Shown: positions 1-11,897, counted from the stretch's first letter. The stretch is DNA of 64,000 bases from Ganoderma boninense (GCA_002900995.3 CM035311.1:372001-436000), one strand, 5' to 3'. Notes: generated by a model from the letters alone, not told the origin. A program made the numbers and translations.

Positions 1-1025
1 GGTGCCTCGCCACCTGCGCCTCATCACGCTCAAGGTGGGTCTGCCGAGTCCTGGTGTGCCCCCCATCGGTAGGCCTGCTTCGTCGAGGGCGGTGCCTCTG
101 GCGATGACGTCGCTGCGGGCGAAACGAGAGCAGGGAAGACGCAGGAGGTGAGAGGGGAAAGGGGAGAAGGGATGGAGGAGGATGTGAAGGAGATAAAGAG
201 CTGAGAGCCTGTACAAGAAATTCACCCTCGCGTCCGGAGGGCCATTTCTAGCTAGCCGCCGCCCAGTCGTCCTCTCTCATCTTGTTGCCGCTCACGAAAG
301 TCGAAGCACAGGTCGATGCAGGACATGTGGACCCTAGCAACATTATGGTATTCCATTCGGCTTGTTTGTGCATTGCTCGAGTTGTGGTCAATAATGGCGA
401 TAGCAGAGGGTGCGCTCGAATTTCAGGAAAGCGCCAACGGTATCTGAACTATGAGAGGGAATGGTGAATGTGAATCAGCTACAGGTGGCAGATGATTTAG
501 CAAGGCAGAATGAGAACGAATGAAATCGATAACAGATGGCCGAAAACAAGTAGACGACAGACCAGATACGTCCTCCAGGTGGAGCTCTTCTCAGAGCCCC
601 CCTCCTTGGCAACTCTTCAGTCGCCTCATGTCGGCTCCGAGACTTGAGTCGCACGCGGAGCGTAAGGTATTTGATCCCAGATGTGACTGCTTTAAACCGT
701 GACGCCACCGGGAAAGGTATTGCCGATGTCAGGACATTCCAAGATCCCCAGGACATTTGCAGCGTCGACAAACACGCATGCATCCTGCGATTCAATGTCG
801 AGCCGAGCTTGTGGTGGAGGTCACGAGGTCTCGCTGTACCTATCGATGTCGCAAGGTAGACAAGAGTTCCCGGAGATTGCACCATACGATCCCGCGCGGT
901 GCATGAAAGATGCATGACGGAAGTTAAGCTATCTATCAACATAATCCTGCACTCCATTTCTGAAACATTTGCATGCAATACAACAGACCCGGATACTCAG
1001 CACAACATTAGGGACGGGCACGGAG
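1..1025. other. No confident gene
   Basis: GC-rich sequence with short open frames on both strands, none with a recognisable domain. Upstream exons of the gene ending at 1352 could lie here, but I could not join any to it by phase. Confidence 0.4.
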
Positions 1026-1352
1026 ATGACCCCAGAGATGCTGGATGCGGAGCTCGACGGCATCTCGCCGCCGACCCTCGCAAAGCTGAAGCGGAAGCTC
1101 GGGATGGCGGGCGAGGATGTAGCGACCATGACCCCTCAGGAGAAGGTGCGTACTCGATCTCTGCCTCCTGCAGTGCGTTCCTTGGTTGACATCAGTCACT
1201 GGGCACAGAGGCGGCTCGTGCAGCTGTTCCGTGAGGGAGACACAAGCCGACTGGGCCCGCCGGCACCCGTGCTGAGCGACGCAGCGAGAGCGTTCAGGCG
1301 GGAGGAGGACGCGTGGTTCAATGCCAGGCTCGATAACGCGAACAGGTTCTAA
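1026..1352 (+). CDS. Hypothetical protein, probably the C-terminal part of a gene
   Basis: Two exons, 1026-1145 and 1209-1352, give 87 residues with an 'AREDAWF'-like charged C-terminus. The intron 1146-1208 (63 bases, GTGCGT..CAG) is a multiple of three and contains no stop, so it could also be read through. Removing it joins TPQEK directly to RRLVQLF. The ATG at 1026 is the first internal methionine, and the true start may lie in exons upstream. The product is rich in Lys, Arg, Glu and Ala and looks soluble. I recognise no family. Confidence 0.4.
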   Translation: MTPEMLDAELDGISPPTLAKLKRKLGMAGEDVATMTPQEKVRTRSLPPAVRSLVDISHWAQRRLVQLFREGDTSRLGPPAPVLSDAARAFRREEDAWFNARLDNANRF

Positions 1353-2889
1353 GGGACCGGGACCTCGGCGGTGGCGTCGATGAGGATGGCCCTTGACGCG
1401 TGAGGCGTGAGGGGATGCGTCAGCGCTGGTGGTGGATCAGATGGTCGGCGTGTGCAGTTTGGGAGAGAGGCGTGCCGACACCTGATGAAGGTACCATCGA
1501 CAATTGACGGCCGAGGTCAGGGTCGAGGAACGCAGCCGAAGAACGTTGAAGGAGAGAAGGATAGGTCGTAGGCCGAGAAGGACAAAGTGCGCTGTCCACC
1601 GTCGCGCTGTCGCTCGGAACGTGGTTACATGGAGAGGGAAGGTGCCAGGGAGATTGTGGCGGTTATGGCGAAGAGCCAGAGAGTGCGAGCAAGCTCGTGT
1701 CTGAGGAGTATCTCTGCGATGCAACTGATTCGAAGTACGTATCTGCAGGAGTGGATATGGAGCTTGGGATACGGCGTTTCCTACGCCAACGAGATGTAGT
1801 CTATCGGAGGTCAAGACGGGCGGTAGACGTGGAGGTCCTCTGTTCGGGATGGACATCGTGAACATAGCAAGAACGGGAACCCTGGAACCGCATGAGCGTG
1901 GACTGGGCGGGCTGCGGTGTTCATCGAAAGACTCACCTGCACACGCCTTGTCTCCCAAGGGACCGACACGACGCCCCAACAAGAAGTTCTCCGTCAGTCG
2001 CCACGGACCCGCGAGGCTGACATGCACGCACACGCAAGGCCAGTCGAATGACGGCCAAGCTCGAGCGATGATACAACTCGATTCAACGCGTAATAAACAT
2101 GCCGTAGGAATAACGTGGTTATATATGAGTATGAGAACTCTAAATGCGGGGGTATCGACGGGTTTGCAGCGGCCCGTTGACCAGCGTGCACGATGCGTCC
2201 GGCGAGGCGTGCTTGGTCGAGTCCCCGCGAGAGGGCCCGACGGCAACTTCAACTTCGGCGGACGCAAGGCGCGAAAGATATTTAAAAAAAACGTCATCTC
2301 ACAAACGACCAAATATCGCTCCGCCGCCCATGGAAGGATGGAAGGAAGGAGAGAACGTGAAGGAGGGGGTCTAGGGCGGGCGCACCAGTGAAGTGAAACA
2401 GCTACACGAGGGGCCAAGATCGTAAGAAAACAGCACGGGTTTCGGAAGAGGAGAGTGGACAGCGTATACGGGGAAGGTCGACGCCGCGACGAAGAAGAAG
2501 CGGGGGAATATGGGAATATGTAGGGTGAGTGATGATGGGTAGGGGGAAGTTTTAGGATCTCGTCAAGAGCCAGCAAGACACAGCGAGCGCGCGAGCAAGC
2601 AAGCAAGCAAGCAACAACAACAGTAACAACAGCAACAGCAACCGCGAGAACAGAACGGCGGATGTACTTAGGACTTAAAAGGGAGCGAGGTGCACGCTCG
2701 CGAGCGCCCAGAGAACCCAGTTCTGCCCCGCCGCCCCATAATTAGGTACGCAAAGAGGAGCAGCACAAACACGACGGAACAGACAGACAAGTAACAGTCA
2801 AACAGGGAGGGGGAGGGTGTCATGAGAAATGCTACAAGCGGAAGGGGCAATGTTGATACAGAGTTGTGCGGCTTCGCAGGGGACGAGTC
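1353..2889. other. Region between convergent genes
   Basis: Lies between the 3' end of the plus-strand gene ending at 1352 and the 3' end of the minus-strand gene ending at 2890. It holds a CAA/CAG-rich run near 2595-2645 and a T/A-rich run near 2280. A 389-codon minus-strand frame (1437-2606) has no domain and looks like chance. Confidence 0.4.
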
Positions 2890-4491
2890 TTAGATGCCGC
2901 CGTAGGCATCGTCGTCGTCATAGACCGTCTCGGGCCGCTTCGCCGCAGCAGACACCTCCTTCGCGGAGGGCACGGCCTGCTCGGACGCGCGGGCGCGGAT
3001 AGGAGCAGACGCATCGGGGACGTGAACGTTCGGCGGCGGCGAGGGCGTCGATACCGCCGGCGCCGCTGCCAGTGGCGAGATCTGAGGCTCGGGGCGGCCG
3101 AAGGTTGACGGCGGCGCGGGGAAATTCATTGCGACGGGAGAGAAGGAGCGCTCCTGGAGGGTGAGCTCAGGAAGCATCGGCGGGATGGAGGTGATGCGCG
3201 TCCTCGGTGAGGACGCGAAGGCGGGCGGGGGCGGCTGGAGGACTGAGTCGGTCGACTCGCGTTGAGAGAGACGCTGCTGCTGCTCGGCCATAGTAGGATC
3301 GGCGAAGGGCGATTCCGGGAACGCATTCTCGTGCATGACGGGCTCGACGGAGAGGTGCTGGCCCTGGAGCTCGAGGGTGTCGGCAATATCCTTCTCCGGA
3401 AGGGGGGTTTCCGGGATGTGTTCCTCACTGACGGGAGTCAAGGGAAGACCTTGAGGCGGCGTGACGTTCAAGTGGCGGGAGATGTCGGCATATTGCGCGG
3501 CCTGGAAGGGGGTAACGCTCGAGCGGCTCATGTCGACATATTGGCCCTCAACGGCGACGTCTGGGAGCGGCTTGTTGGAACCAGCCGAACCACGGCGCGA
3601 GCCGACTACAGTGGACGAAGCCATGGACGGATGGGCAGACATAACGTTGCCTTGCCTATCGTAGGACGCGTCGTGCTGCGCATGGTAAGGCATGGGGGAA
3701 TGATCGTAAGACGAGAAGAAGGGATTCGCCGAGTTGGGCGTCGTCGGGTTGTACACCTGGCCGGGCGAGTACGACGGCTGGTTGTACGCCGCGCCGTAGC
3801 TGTACGGGTGAACCGGCACCGGAGGCGTATACGAGACCGGGTTGTGGCTCAACTTCTGTTCAATCATCGTCGGAGGACGCGCGCCACCCCGGTTCCACGT
3901 GCGACCAAAGCCCGATGCGTCGTCGTCGCCGGGAAGGAAGACCGACTGGCGACGGAACTCGTCGGGGTTGAAGTCATCCTCTCCAGCCTTTCGGTTGCGA
4001 CGCTACAAAAAAGTTTGCGCGAGTTACGTAAGAGGCGTGAGCAAGACGTACGATGAAGTAGACCACCGCAAATACGATCCCAGCAACTGCGATGACTACG
4101 GCGAGAATGCCACCGATCAAGACACCCGTGCTAACCGTAGACGTAGGCGCAGTCGAGGTCGTCGGGCTTGCTGCAAGCGAAGTCGCGCTGCTCGTGTGCG
4201 ATTGCGACTGAGTGACCGTGACTTGAACCTCTGTCGTCGGCTGCACAGTCGCAGTTGGCACCACAGGCGTCGTGGAGCTCGTAGTCGTCGGAGGGGCGAC
4301 AGTGGGCGTGACCAGAGTAGATGAGCTCGTCGACGTAGAAGTCGTAGTGAGGATGGTGGACGATGATGTCGTCGTCAGAATGGCAGTCGTAGAAGAGACG
4401 CTAGCGGGGCCTGTGGTGAGGAGCGGCGCTGTGGACGTCGTTGTCGAGGGGGTTATGACGGGCGGGACGATAGCAGTGGGCACTTTGGTCC
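2890..4491 (-). CDS. Mucin-like single-pass plasma-membrane protein, 5' end missing
   Basis: Two exons are clear: 4491-4052 and 4002-2890, with an intron at 4051-4003 (49 bases, GTACGT..TAG) that keeps phase. The first exon encodes a long Ser/Thr/Pro-rich stretch typical of an O-glycosylated ectodomain. It ends in a strong membrane helix (GVLIGGILAVVIAVAGIVFA). A basic Arg-Arg-Asn-Arg-Lys stop-transfer patch follows right after the splice. The roughly 350-residue cytoplasmic tail is disordered and Pro/Ser-rich, ending in an acidic patch (YDDDDAYGGI). This layout suits a cell-wall stress sensor or mucin, but no named family is certain. The exon begins after an acceptor TAG in mid-codon, so at least one 5' exon with the signal peptide is missing. 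None fits within normal intron distance. About 517 residues are visible. Confidence 0.65.
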
Positions 4492-4501
4492 CTAGTAACA
4501 T

Positions 4502-5322
4502 CGATCAGCTATGAGCTCGCAGGGGAATGTCATGGATGAGGGAAACAAAACAAAATAGGACACACGGATTGCACGAGAATTATGTCGTGCTTGACGACGG
4601 AAATTGAACTATGCTCTTCCCCCTTGGTACTTCACGCGACAAAATATGGTGTGTGAGATGAAAGTCTCGCACTCAAGTTGAAGTTGGCATCAGCAAAAGT
4701 GCCATTGCCTGGAGCTACTCTGAGCTTCCCTGTCGCCTCTGCGGGCCACCACAGGTGGCCTCAGGCCGTATAGGGCTATCAGGAAGCTGCTTCCTGATAG
4801 CCCGGGGCTTCTGAAGGGTCCTGTAACGCCTTCTCCAGGAAGTAAGGAGCGCCCAGACAAATGCACTTTCGTGGCCAAGGAGCCTAGACACTAAGGGGAT
4901 GCCGGAGACTATCTCACACCCATTTAACGATTTTGTCCGTGGGGGATCGACGATCCAGGTCTGGGGGGTCTCTCTGACGGGGAGTACGGTGTGGAGGTAA
5001 AGGCGCAGCGTTGACACTTCGCAAATCAGAGGATCGTGTGCAGAAGACTGTAGAGAAGACACCCTCCTATCCTTCGCCTCGACAACTAGTATCCCGTTGT
5101 AAAGGACTGCTTGCTCGTCAAAGAAAGCTCCAATCTTTACGACAGGCCTACAATGGACTCTTCGATAGGCGTTCTCCAACGCAATCATGCTGAGTAGAGG
5201 AACAGGACCTCAATGAGGGTTCCTGCAACTGAACGCTCTAGGATTGAACTAGGCGTCTAGGACATGTCTCGAGCGCAGTAACGGAAGGAGGTTTGAGACG
5301 TGTCCCACACGCCTGGCCGATA
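4502..5322. other. Gap between the membrane-protein exon and possible 5' exons
   Basis: About 800 bases without a supported exon, far longer than the introns of neighbouring genes. It contains the hairpin at 4773-4803. A short run, TCCAACGCAATCATGCT near 5173, recurs at about 31588. Confidence 0.4.
4773..4803. repeat. Near-perfect palindrome (hairpin)
   Basis: Arms of 14 bases, GGGCTATCAGGAAG and its reverse complement, enclose a 3-base loop. It lies in the unusually long gap upstream of the mucin-like gene and could mark an insertion end. It has no U-run that would suggest a terminator. Confidence 0.7.
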
Positions 5323-5622
5323 TTATGGATGGGGGTAGAAGCTTTCCCAGTCCGAGATGGCGTGCACAGACGACATGGACGCGGGTGACGAGGATGTTGG
5401 CGGCGTCTGGTTTGTTGGGGCCTCCTCCGGCTGCCATCCGCCCCCATGAGAAAAAGTAATTGAGCCATGATACTCACCTGGAGCTTTCGCCGTCTTAGTC
5501 GTGGTCGCCGTAGGAAAGGGCGTGAAGATGGCCGTGGGGGTAAAAACCCGTTTCTTGAGCGGGTTGCGAGCCGCGACACGACGGTGGAGACCGCGCTTGT
5601 CGACGATGAAGTCGTCCAACAT
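5323..5622 (-). other. Possible displaced exon pair, Ser/Thr/Pro-rich
   Basis: Reading from an ATG at 5622, exon 5622-5478 encodes dibasic sites (DKR, LKKR) and then a Thr/Pro-rich run. An intron at 5477-5431 (47 bases, GTGAGT..CAG) leads to a second piece. Read in phase, that piece ends at a stop near 5249. Read through without splicing, the first frame stays open to 5323. Composition resembles the ectodomain of the membrane protein downstream, so these may be its displaced or duplicated 5' exons. The MITE at 5827-6209 begins about 200 bases upstream, so earlier exons may have been separated from it. No family is recognised. Confidence 0.3.
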
Positions 5623-5826
5623 GGTGCCGAGATCGAGAGCGAAAAGAGCGTGGAGAAAGAGTGACTGTCCCCGAGTGGGGCGGGGCCGACGAGGAGGACG
5701 ACGAGGCGGAGGGGGGAGAGGACAAGAGGCAAAACCGGGACGTTGCCAGCGCTGGGTGTATGCGCCATGCGCATCTGTCAAGAACCTGTCGCGGCTTCTT
5801 ACCGGCGAGATCACAGCCCAAAATTA

Positions 5827-6209
5827 CAGTGCCTTGCATAATTGCGTGAACGCGCCGAAAAATTCCCGCAGGCGCTTATATGTTCGCCTACCAAATCAGG
5901 ACGCCTGGGAAGCTTCAGAAGCGAGTTGGTGACCTTGATGTGACATGTCTCCCGGATGGCATGGGTGCCTCCCCAAGCTGCTGAGGGCCCAAATGGTAAA
6001 CTAGGAGGCACGTTGAGAACCACTGAGCCCTCCAGGAAGTAGACAAGCGTGGGGGACAAGGAGAACAGTCAGGCTGAAGTTAAGACCAGTAGAGGCGCAC
6101 AGGCGGCGTTGGCGTTGCATGTGACCGTGATCCATCCGCATTTGGTAGGCGAGGTATAAGCGCCGGCTGGGGATTTTTCGGCGCGTTCACGCAATTATGC
6201 AAAGCACTG
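5827..6209. mobile_element. MITE, Tc1/mariner (pogo)-like ends
   Basis: A 383-base element flanked by TA on both sides (5825-5826 and 6210-6211). Its terminal inverted repeats are about 70 bases and nearly identical. Both start CAGTGCYTTGCATAATTGCG (Y is C on the left and T on the right), and similarity runs on to CGCCTACCAAAT. CAGT ends with a TA duplication are typical of pogo-type Tc1/mariner relatives. The interior has no transposase, so it would need one supplied in trans. Confidence 0.85.
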
Positions 6210-7537
6210 TAGATCATAATCCATCAACTAAGGCCGAACACTATTTACTTAATCAAGTAAGTAAGACTTACACGACAGGCATCTGGGAAATTGACACCGT
6301 GTAAAAAGTGAGACAAAGTCTGGACATGCACTCACCTTTGTCAGCAATTTGTCATCGATTTCGGCCTCGTCCGAATTTGAAGTTTTGCCCGCCTTTGGAT
6401 CCATTTTGGGCGGGACCCAAATCTGGGAGCCCACATCACACTTGGAATGCCGACAAATGCGTGCGAAATCTCTCCTTTTGATCGGATCTGGAATCTGAGA
6501 TCCATTCTCATTTCGCCCGACTTTGTCTGGGCTCCGACCCAGAGCCCAATTACAACTCCGTCCTGCCTTTGTCTCGATGTCAAAGGTCAACAGTCTCCGC
6601 AAGCCGATCATCGGAGGGCGCCAATAATCAACATGAATATTATGAGTGTAAACAATGTTTTATGTAGACAGGATGACCCGCTACGGCACTGTCCAGCCGG
6701 CCAGGTCTGGTTAGGGCGGTCCTCCTGCTCCCGCTGGTACTCCCAACGCTCCTGAGCGGAGGGCGCGAGCCTGGCTTGAGTATGCAGGAGCGGGGAAGGT
6801 GCGGATGTCTGCTCGAGACTGTTCGCCGCCGCCAGCTAAGCGCGCTCGTCCCCTTGGGACCGCGTCCCATCCGAGGCTCATCCTGTGCTCCCTCTCGCCA
6901 GCACGCTCTTGCGAGTCCGCGAAGTTGCATATTCGCGCTACCCACCTCACCCTAGTACATGCCATGTACTTACCTACCATCTGTCGTATCAAGCGCGTCC
7001 TTGTATGGCCGCGAGTCGCACTCCAGCGCCTGAGTCCCGGTATTCTCGCTGTTAAGTTCACGTTGGGAGTCTGATTTTGCATACTCATATTGTGCCTGCA
7101 GCCGACATATCGTGTCAACAACCAATAACATGTAAGCACAGCGACGTGTGTACTGAAACCAGGCCTCCGCCTTCTCACGTCGCTAAATACTAAGAGTTAT
7201 ATCGACGAAGCATAAATCTTTCTCAACAGGAGTCTCCGTCGAGACTGCGCGCTTCCTAGTGTACCTCAAGCGGCTCCGTGGTGGTAAATCCTGCGCACCA
7301 CTACGGCTGAGACTAGCTTGTCAGGCGAGCAGCAGCCGGACAGCCAGGCGCAAAACACTACATGCCTCTTCAAACAGAGCCATAGATTTCTCCACGTGCA
7401 CGAACCACCAGCCAGAGGGGAAAATCTTCCTACAGGTCCACGACGCACAAGTCCCTGACTCGCACATACTTGGAAACTGGGGAGGATCCAAGATCATCCC
7501 ATGCGGGAAGGCGATTAGAATAGAGATACTTCGAAAG
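6210..7537. other. No confident gene
   Basis: Several open frames of 100-155 codons exist on both strands, but none shows a domain, convincing splice chain or consistent codon pattern. The stretch separates the MITE from repeat copy A1. Confidence 0.4.
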
Positions 7538-8283
7538 CGCAAACGGAGGCTTACCCACGACGTCTCTCCCTACAGAGGCGAACAGTGGCACACCGCCCCA
7601 CCTTCCTCCCTGCACTCAAACCGAGGCGACGAGGGTCAGCCGTCGAGGAGGCGTGCCAGACAACAGTCCTAGAACGAAAGGCAGCCACCATGCAGCAAGG
7701 GTCAGTATTGGACGCGACTAGGCGGATGAAGGGACATACGAGGCCCTAGCGGAGGAGAGGAAGACTGCGGATCACGGCCGCTGCATAAGTTTGGCGGAGA
7801 ACCAGAACCCTGGCAGACTGCGTTACGGCTACTCACGTCCTAGGGTATGGAAAGACGTACCAGAGTTCGAAACGTAGGCCACGACGAGGACGGCCGGTGG
7901 CACGGGAGAGGTAGCGAGCAGCAGAGAGGGGAGGGAGAGGAGGGGCGTGATGACGGCGGGTGCGGGACAGGGTGCACCACAGCGCTGCCAGCACCGACTC
8001 CAGCACCGCCCCGCGACCCGATGGCTGGCCGCACGCAGCGCGCAGAACCAGACCAGACGGAGTCGCGCTGGGCTAGCTATCGTCGTCAGACGTGGCGAGC
8101 GTAGTGCTGGTGCGTACTGCAAGAACGGCGGCCGCGCAGGGGTGGCGGGCAGGTGGCGGGAAGAGACAGACCGAACATTCGCGAATCCCGCCATCTCCCG
8201 CCATCTCCCGCCATCTCCCGCCATCTCCCGCCATCTCCCGCATTCCATTTATGGCATGGTAAGCGCCCACGTGAAGTCCGACC
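7538..8283 (+). repeat. Dispersed repeat, subfamily A, copy A1
   Basis: About 746 bases, matching 47436-48180 in inverted orientation with very few differences. It starts CGCAAACGGAGGCTTACCC and ends near GGTAAGCGCCCACG..GTCCGACC. The core around 7960-8095 (GCTGCCAGCACCGACTCCAG.., TAGCTATCGTCGTC) is homologous to the core of the B copies, so A and B belong to one family. No target duplication, protein domain or long terminal inverted repeat was seen. Open frames on both strands reflect GC content. Confidence 0.85.
8191..8240 (+). repeat. Five tandem 10-base units inside A1
   Basis: The unit CCATCTCCCG is repeated five times without change. The same five units occur in copy A2 on the other strand (47481-47530), so the array is part of the element. 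Confidence 0.95.
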
Positions 8284-8616
8284 GGTTGCCAAACGTGGGA
8301 GCAGCAATTTGGCCGCTGTCTCCACCTGACAGTGTCCATTCCATAGAATCCTTTTGTCCAGTTTGACGTTGTCGACACCCAGAGACAATCCCGCCCTTCG
8401 TCAGCCTTCCTTCAAGGTCGTCATCCGGGAAGTATGGGAACTTGGAAGCCTGGAAGCGAACAATAGTTGTTCAACTTGGGAATGCGAAACACCATTGTCC
8501 CTGCTGCGGCTCTATTCATTTCGGCGTACGCGTTTCGTCCCTTGGTGAAGTACAAGAACGTTTCGGCCGTATTACCCTCCGCCGTCCGCGGTGCAGTACG
8601 TATCGACACCCCTATC

Positions 8617-10065
8617 ATGGCTCCTCCGCTCTGCTACCAAGTTGTTCATTCATCCCTCCGCCTCCATACAAACTCAGTATCTTGCATCAGCATTAGTCCT
8701 TCTGGCAGGTATATTGCAACGGGGACAAATGATGGTCGACTCTTCTTGTCTACCCTGGACGACGGAGCGCTCTTTGTCATTGTGCTAACTCGTGCCCCGG
8801 TCACGTCCCTCATGTGGCATGTGACGAAGGCGAACGCACTTGTTTTCGGGTGCTCTACTGGGATATTGGGAAGTATATTCCTTTCATTGGTGAGTCCTCC
8901 GTCCCGAGTGTCCCTGCTAAATACTAAGAAGGGGATCATGTAGGACGTCCTTCTTGCCCACCACCAAACTGTAGAGTCCCACAAGATTGGATCCGTGGCT
9001 CTCAATGCGCATGGGTCCATGCTGGCCAGTGGGTCTGGAAATGATATACGGATTTGGTCTCAGTCGAATCGTAGCCAAGGTTGGTCCGTCAGCATCTATA
9101 TTTTGCGACAAGTTTACATTGTACTCCGTAGATCACTGGCAAATGGACAACAGACTTGTTATGCCAGCAGACGGTCCCCTGACCCCGGAAGTTTGTTCTT
9201 TTCACTGGTACCACCCAGGACGCAATATCGAGGATCTCATTGTCGCCTATAAACACCATGGAGTACGGTAAGGCAACCATCCCAATTGTGACCACATGGG
9301 AGCATGACTGACCGACCTTGTCGTAGCATCTGGGATGCTCGTTCGGGGGATCTGGTTCGAACTATTTGCCAATCGGAGTATATGTAGGTGGTGGTATTCA
9401 CGTCGCCGACTCAACATGGACTGATGCGGGTCATGACTAGCGGCTCATCTGCACTGTCGAGCAGTGGCCAATATCTGGCCGTCGCTAGACGATTCGTCTT
9501 CCAGATTTATGATCTTGATTCTGGCATGATCATACGCACTTTCAAACATAAATTAGGCACGGCGACGAGCAAGCTTCCGGTCGAATTTGCTCATGGAGAT
9601 CTAGCTCTACTCTGCATTTACGACCATGGATCAGTTCGTCTCTGGGATCTCACACACCAGGTCAAGATGCAAACGCTAATACTAGGTGCGTGATTATCTC
9701 AAGGGGGCAAATCTGTACTCATCATGACGTTGGGTAGATGGAGGTCAGATTTGCGACATCTCTGTATGGACTATGCATTCAGTGGATACCAAGGGACCAT
9801 GCTGACACACATCTAGGCATACGACAAGACAAGTGATCCGCAGGGATTCTATATTGGTGTGGGAGGTGGAAATTGTGTACAGGTTTGGAAGACCGTGCAG
9901 GCGGCAGGAGATACAGCACAAGATCAACAGAAACACAGCAAATCCACGTTCAACGTCACAATTCTTGCGATCTTGATTGTGGCACTGTGCGCGGGGTGGT
10001 GGCAGCCCCTCTTGCTGAGGTACGCTGAGGGCGTGGCGAGGACTATTCAGCAATACGCACCTTAG
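8617..10065 (+). CDS. WD40-repeat protein with C-terminal membrane anchor
   Basis: Seven exons join in phase: 8617-8889, 8944-9079, 9132-9267, 9327-9383, 9441-9685, 9738-9763 and 9817-10065, with introns of 52-59 bases. The product has 373 residues. WD-type blades are visible: IATGTNDGRLFL, SGSGNDIRIW, HHGVRIWDARSG, YDLDSGMIIRTF and DHGSVRLWDL. The last 30 residues hold a hydrophobic helix (FNVTILAILIVALCAGWWQP) followed by a short tail, so the propeller probably faces the cytosol on a membrane. WD40 proteins act as scaffolds, and no partner can be named. ATG 8617 was chosen because the blade region begins soon after. The second intron has an unusual donor, GTTGGT. Confidence 0.8.
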
Positions 10066-10563
10066 TCACCATACGGTTGCAGAATAACATTTATCCCTCA
10101 CAAAGTCCAGGGTCCGAGCGATGATAGACATTAGGGTCATTAGCGGGGATGGAGGCATCAGAGTTGGTCAAGTCAGGAATGCCATTAAGAGACTTTCTAC
10201 ATAGTGTACATTATGCGGCGAACCAGTGCAGGTTTGGACGGGTTGCGTCGGAGACCAAAGGGTGGACGGTGTAACATAACACCACGTACCGCGTATCTGG
10301 AAGTCGGCTCCGTCAGCGAGGAAGCTATGACGACAGCGAGGGCGCGGGGGGGGGAGACATGGGAGGTCGCCGACAGGTGGTAATAACGGTAGGAGGGAAG
10401 AGGATGTGACTGCAGAAGACAACACTCACGAAGGACCTGCAGGCGGAAGGACACAGAAGAACGGTCATGACCGGGGATGCCGCCTCCTTCAGCCATGCGT
10501 GGAAACGCTGTAGCTGGCGACAAGGACAACGAGGATCCGGAAGACAAGGCCTGTCACACAACG

Positions 10564-11430
10564 AAAGCATGAGAACGTGCCCTGCGAAAGGTACGACATG
10601 GCTTACCGCGATTTCCAGCCGGCGAGACGGGCGCAGGAGGCAAGGGGGCTAGAGGGCGATCGGACGGCGAGAGATCGCAGGACCGGCCGCGCGGAAGATG
10701 TCGCCCGGGACAGAAGGGAGAACGAGACCTGCAGGTGGAGCGGACGGTGGTCGCGGCTGGGGCGCGATGGCGCGGCGGCGGGGACTGGGGAGAGGGAAGA
10801 GCGCACCATGGCCGCACGGCGCCGCCGCTGCCAGCACCGACTCCAGCACCGCCCCACGACCCGCTGGCTGGCCACACGGTGCCTGCGCAGACAGAGTCGC
10901 GATGGGCTAGCCATCGTCGTCGGAGAAGCGGGCGGGAGTGGGTGGGAGCGTGGGCCCTCAAGCGAACCACGGCCTGAGGGCGGAAGGAGACAGAAGCAGG
11001 AAGAGGCAGGACGGGCAGGGTGGGAACTGTTGAACTCCGGTCGGCCGCCAGCCAATCCCCGGGCATCTCCTGCCTTCTCCGGATGCCCAATATGGCATCT
11101 CAAGCGCCCAAGAAGCCCGAGCCAGCGGACTCGGGCCCCAGCCGGGCCTGCCAATGCATCCACATGGTTGGTTCGCCCATCGACCGAGGCATATGGCTTT
11201 CGTATGGGAACAAATAAACCCCGATAGCTCGTGTCCTTTATTGTGCCTCCAGGGTCGACAGAACAATAGATGACAACATTTGTTCAGCCAATTTGCGTCG
11301 CCCACGCCCGCGGGCGCTTGCAATGCCATTTCTGGCTCGCCGACTTTGTCCGCAGTTATCCGGAGATGGCCGAGACTCCCACCATCATCCTTCCCGCCGC
11401 TGGCTTTCTGCTCGCTGTGCCCAGTTAGCC
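10564..11430 (+). repeat. Dispersed repeat, subfamily B, long copy B1
   Basis: The first part (10564 to about 11118, AAAGCATGAGAACGTGCC.. to ..GGCATCTCAAGCGCC) matches the other B copies almost base for base. It continues about 310 bases further, through GAAGCCCGAGCC.. to about 11430, and that extension is shared only with B4 (38455-39302). B3 shares just its first 40 bases. Long frames on both strands encode Arg/Pro/Ala-rich low-complexity sequence with no domain. Confidence 0.85.
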
Positions 11431-11897
11431 CCCTGCGGTCTTGTCTCACTCCTTCAGTCCGTCAGCACTGCTAGCTGTCAGCAAAGCGGTCCCAGGATCG
11501 TTTCCAGCAACTCCGGTATGCCCTGTCTATCCCCGTCGTCAGGACTTCTAAGGTCCTCCAGCTCTCAGGTACGGCTTCCCATCGCTAATACTCTCTGAAT
11601 TCCGTCCTCTCAGCCCCATCATCCAACCGACCACTGTTGCCCGACGGCAATGGCGAACACCTTCGTATCCTCGGCATTTCCTGTCTTCTTTGCGGGTACC
11701 AGCCACAGTTCTTGCATGCGGTCCTTACGTCCCACATCGCTGGATGGCCATTGTCCCAGGAGATGGCAGGACTCTTATGATGGCCATTGTCCCCGCAAGT
11801 TGAAGGGATCACTTGTGAACAGTCCGCAGCTCCGAAAGGTACGTTACGTACTCCATGAAGGGAAGGATAGGGCTGACGTTCTTTCCGCCCGCTACGG

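Noticed and set aside
1437..2606. A 389-codon open frame on the minus strand
   Set aside because: No domain, no conserved motif, skewed composition, and it lies between convergent genes. Long chance frames are common in this GC-rich DNA.
8191..8240. Five regular repeats as a CRISPR-like array
   Set aside because: Units of 10 bases are directly adjacent with no spacers, inside a eukaryotic repeat.
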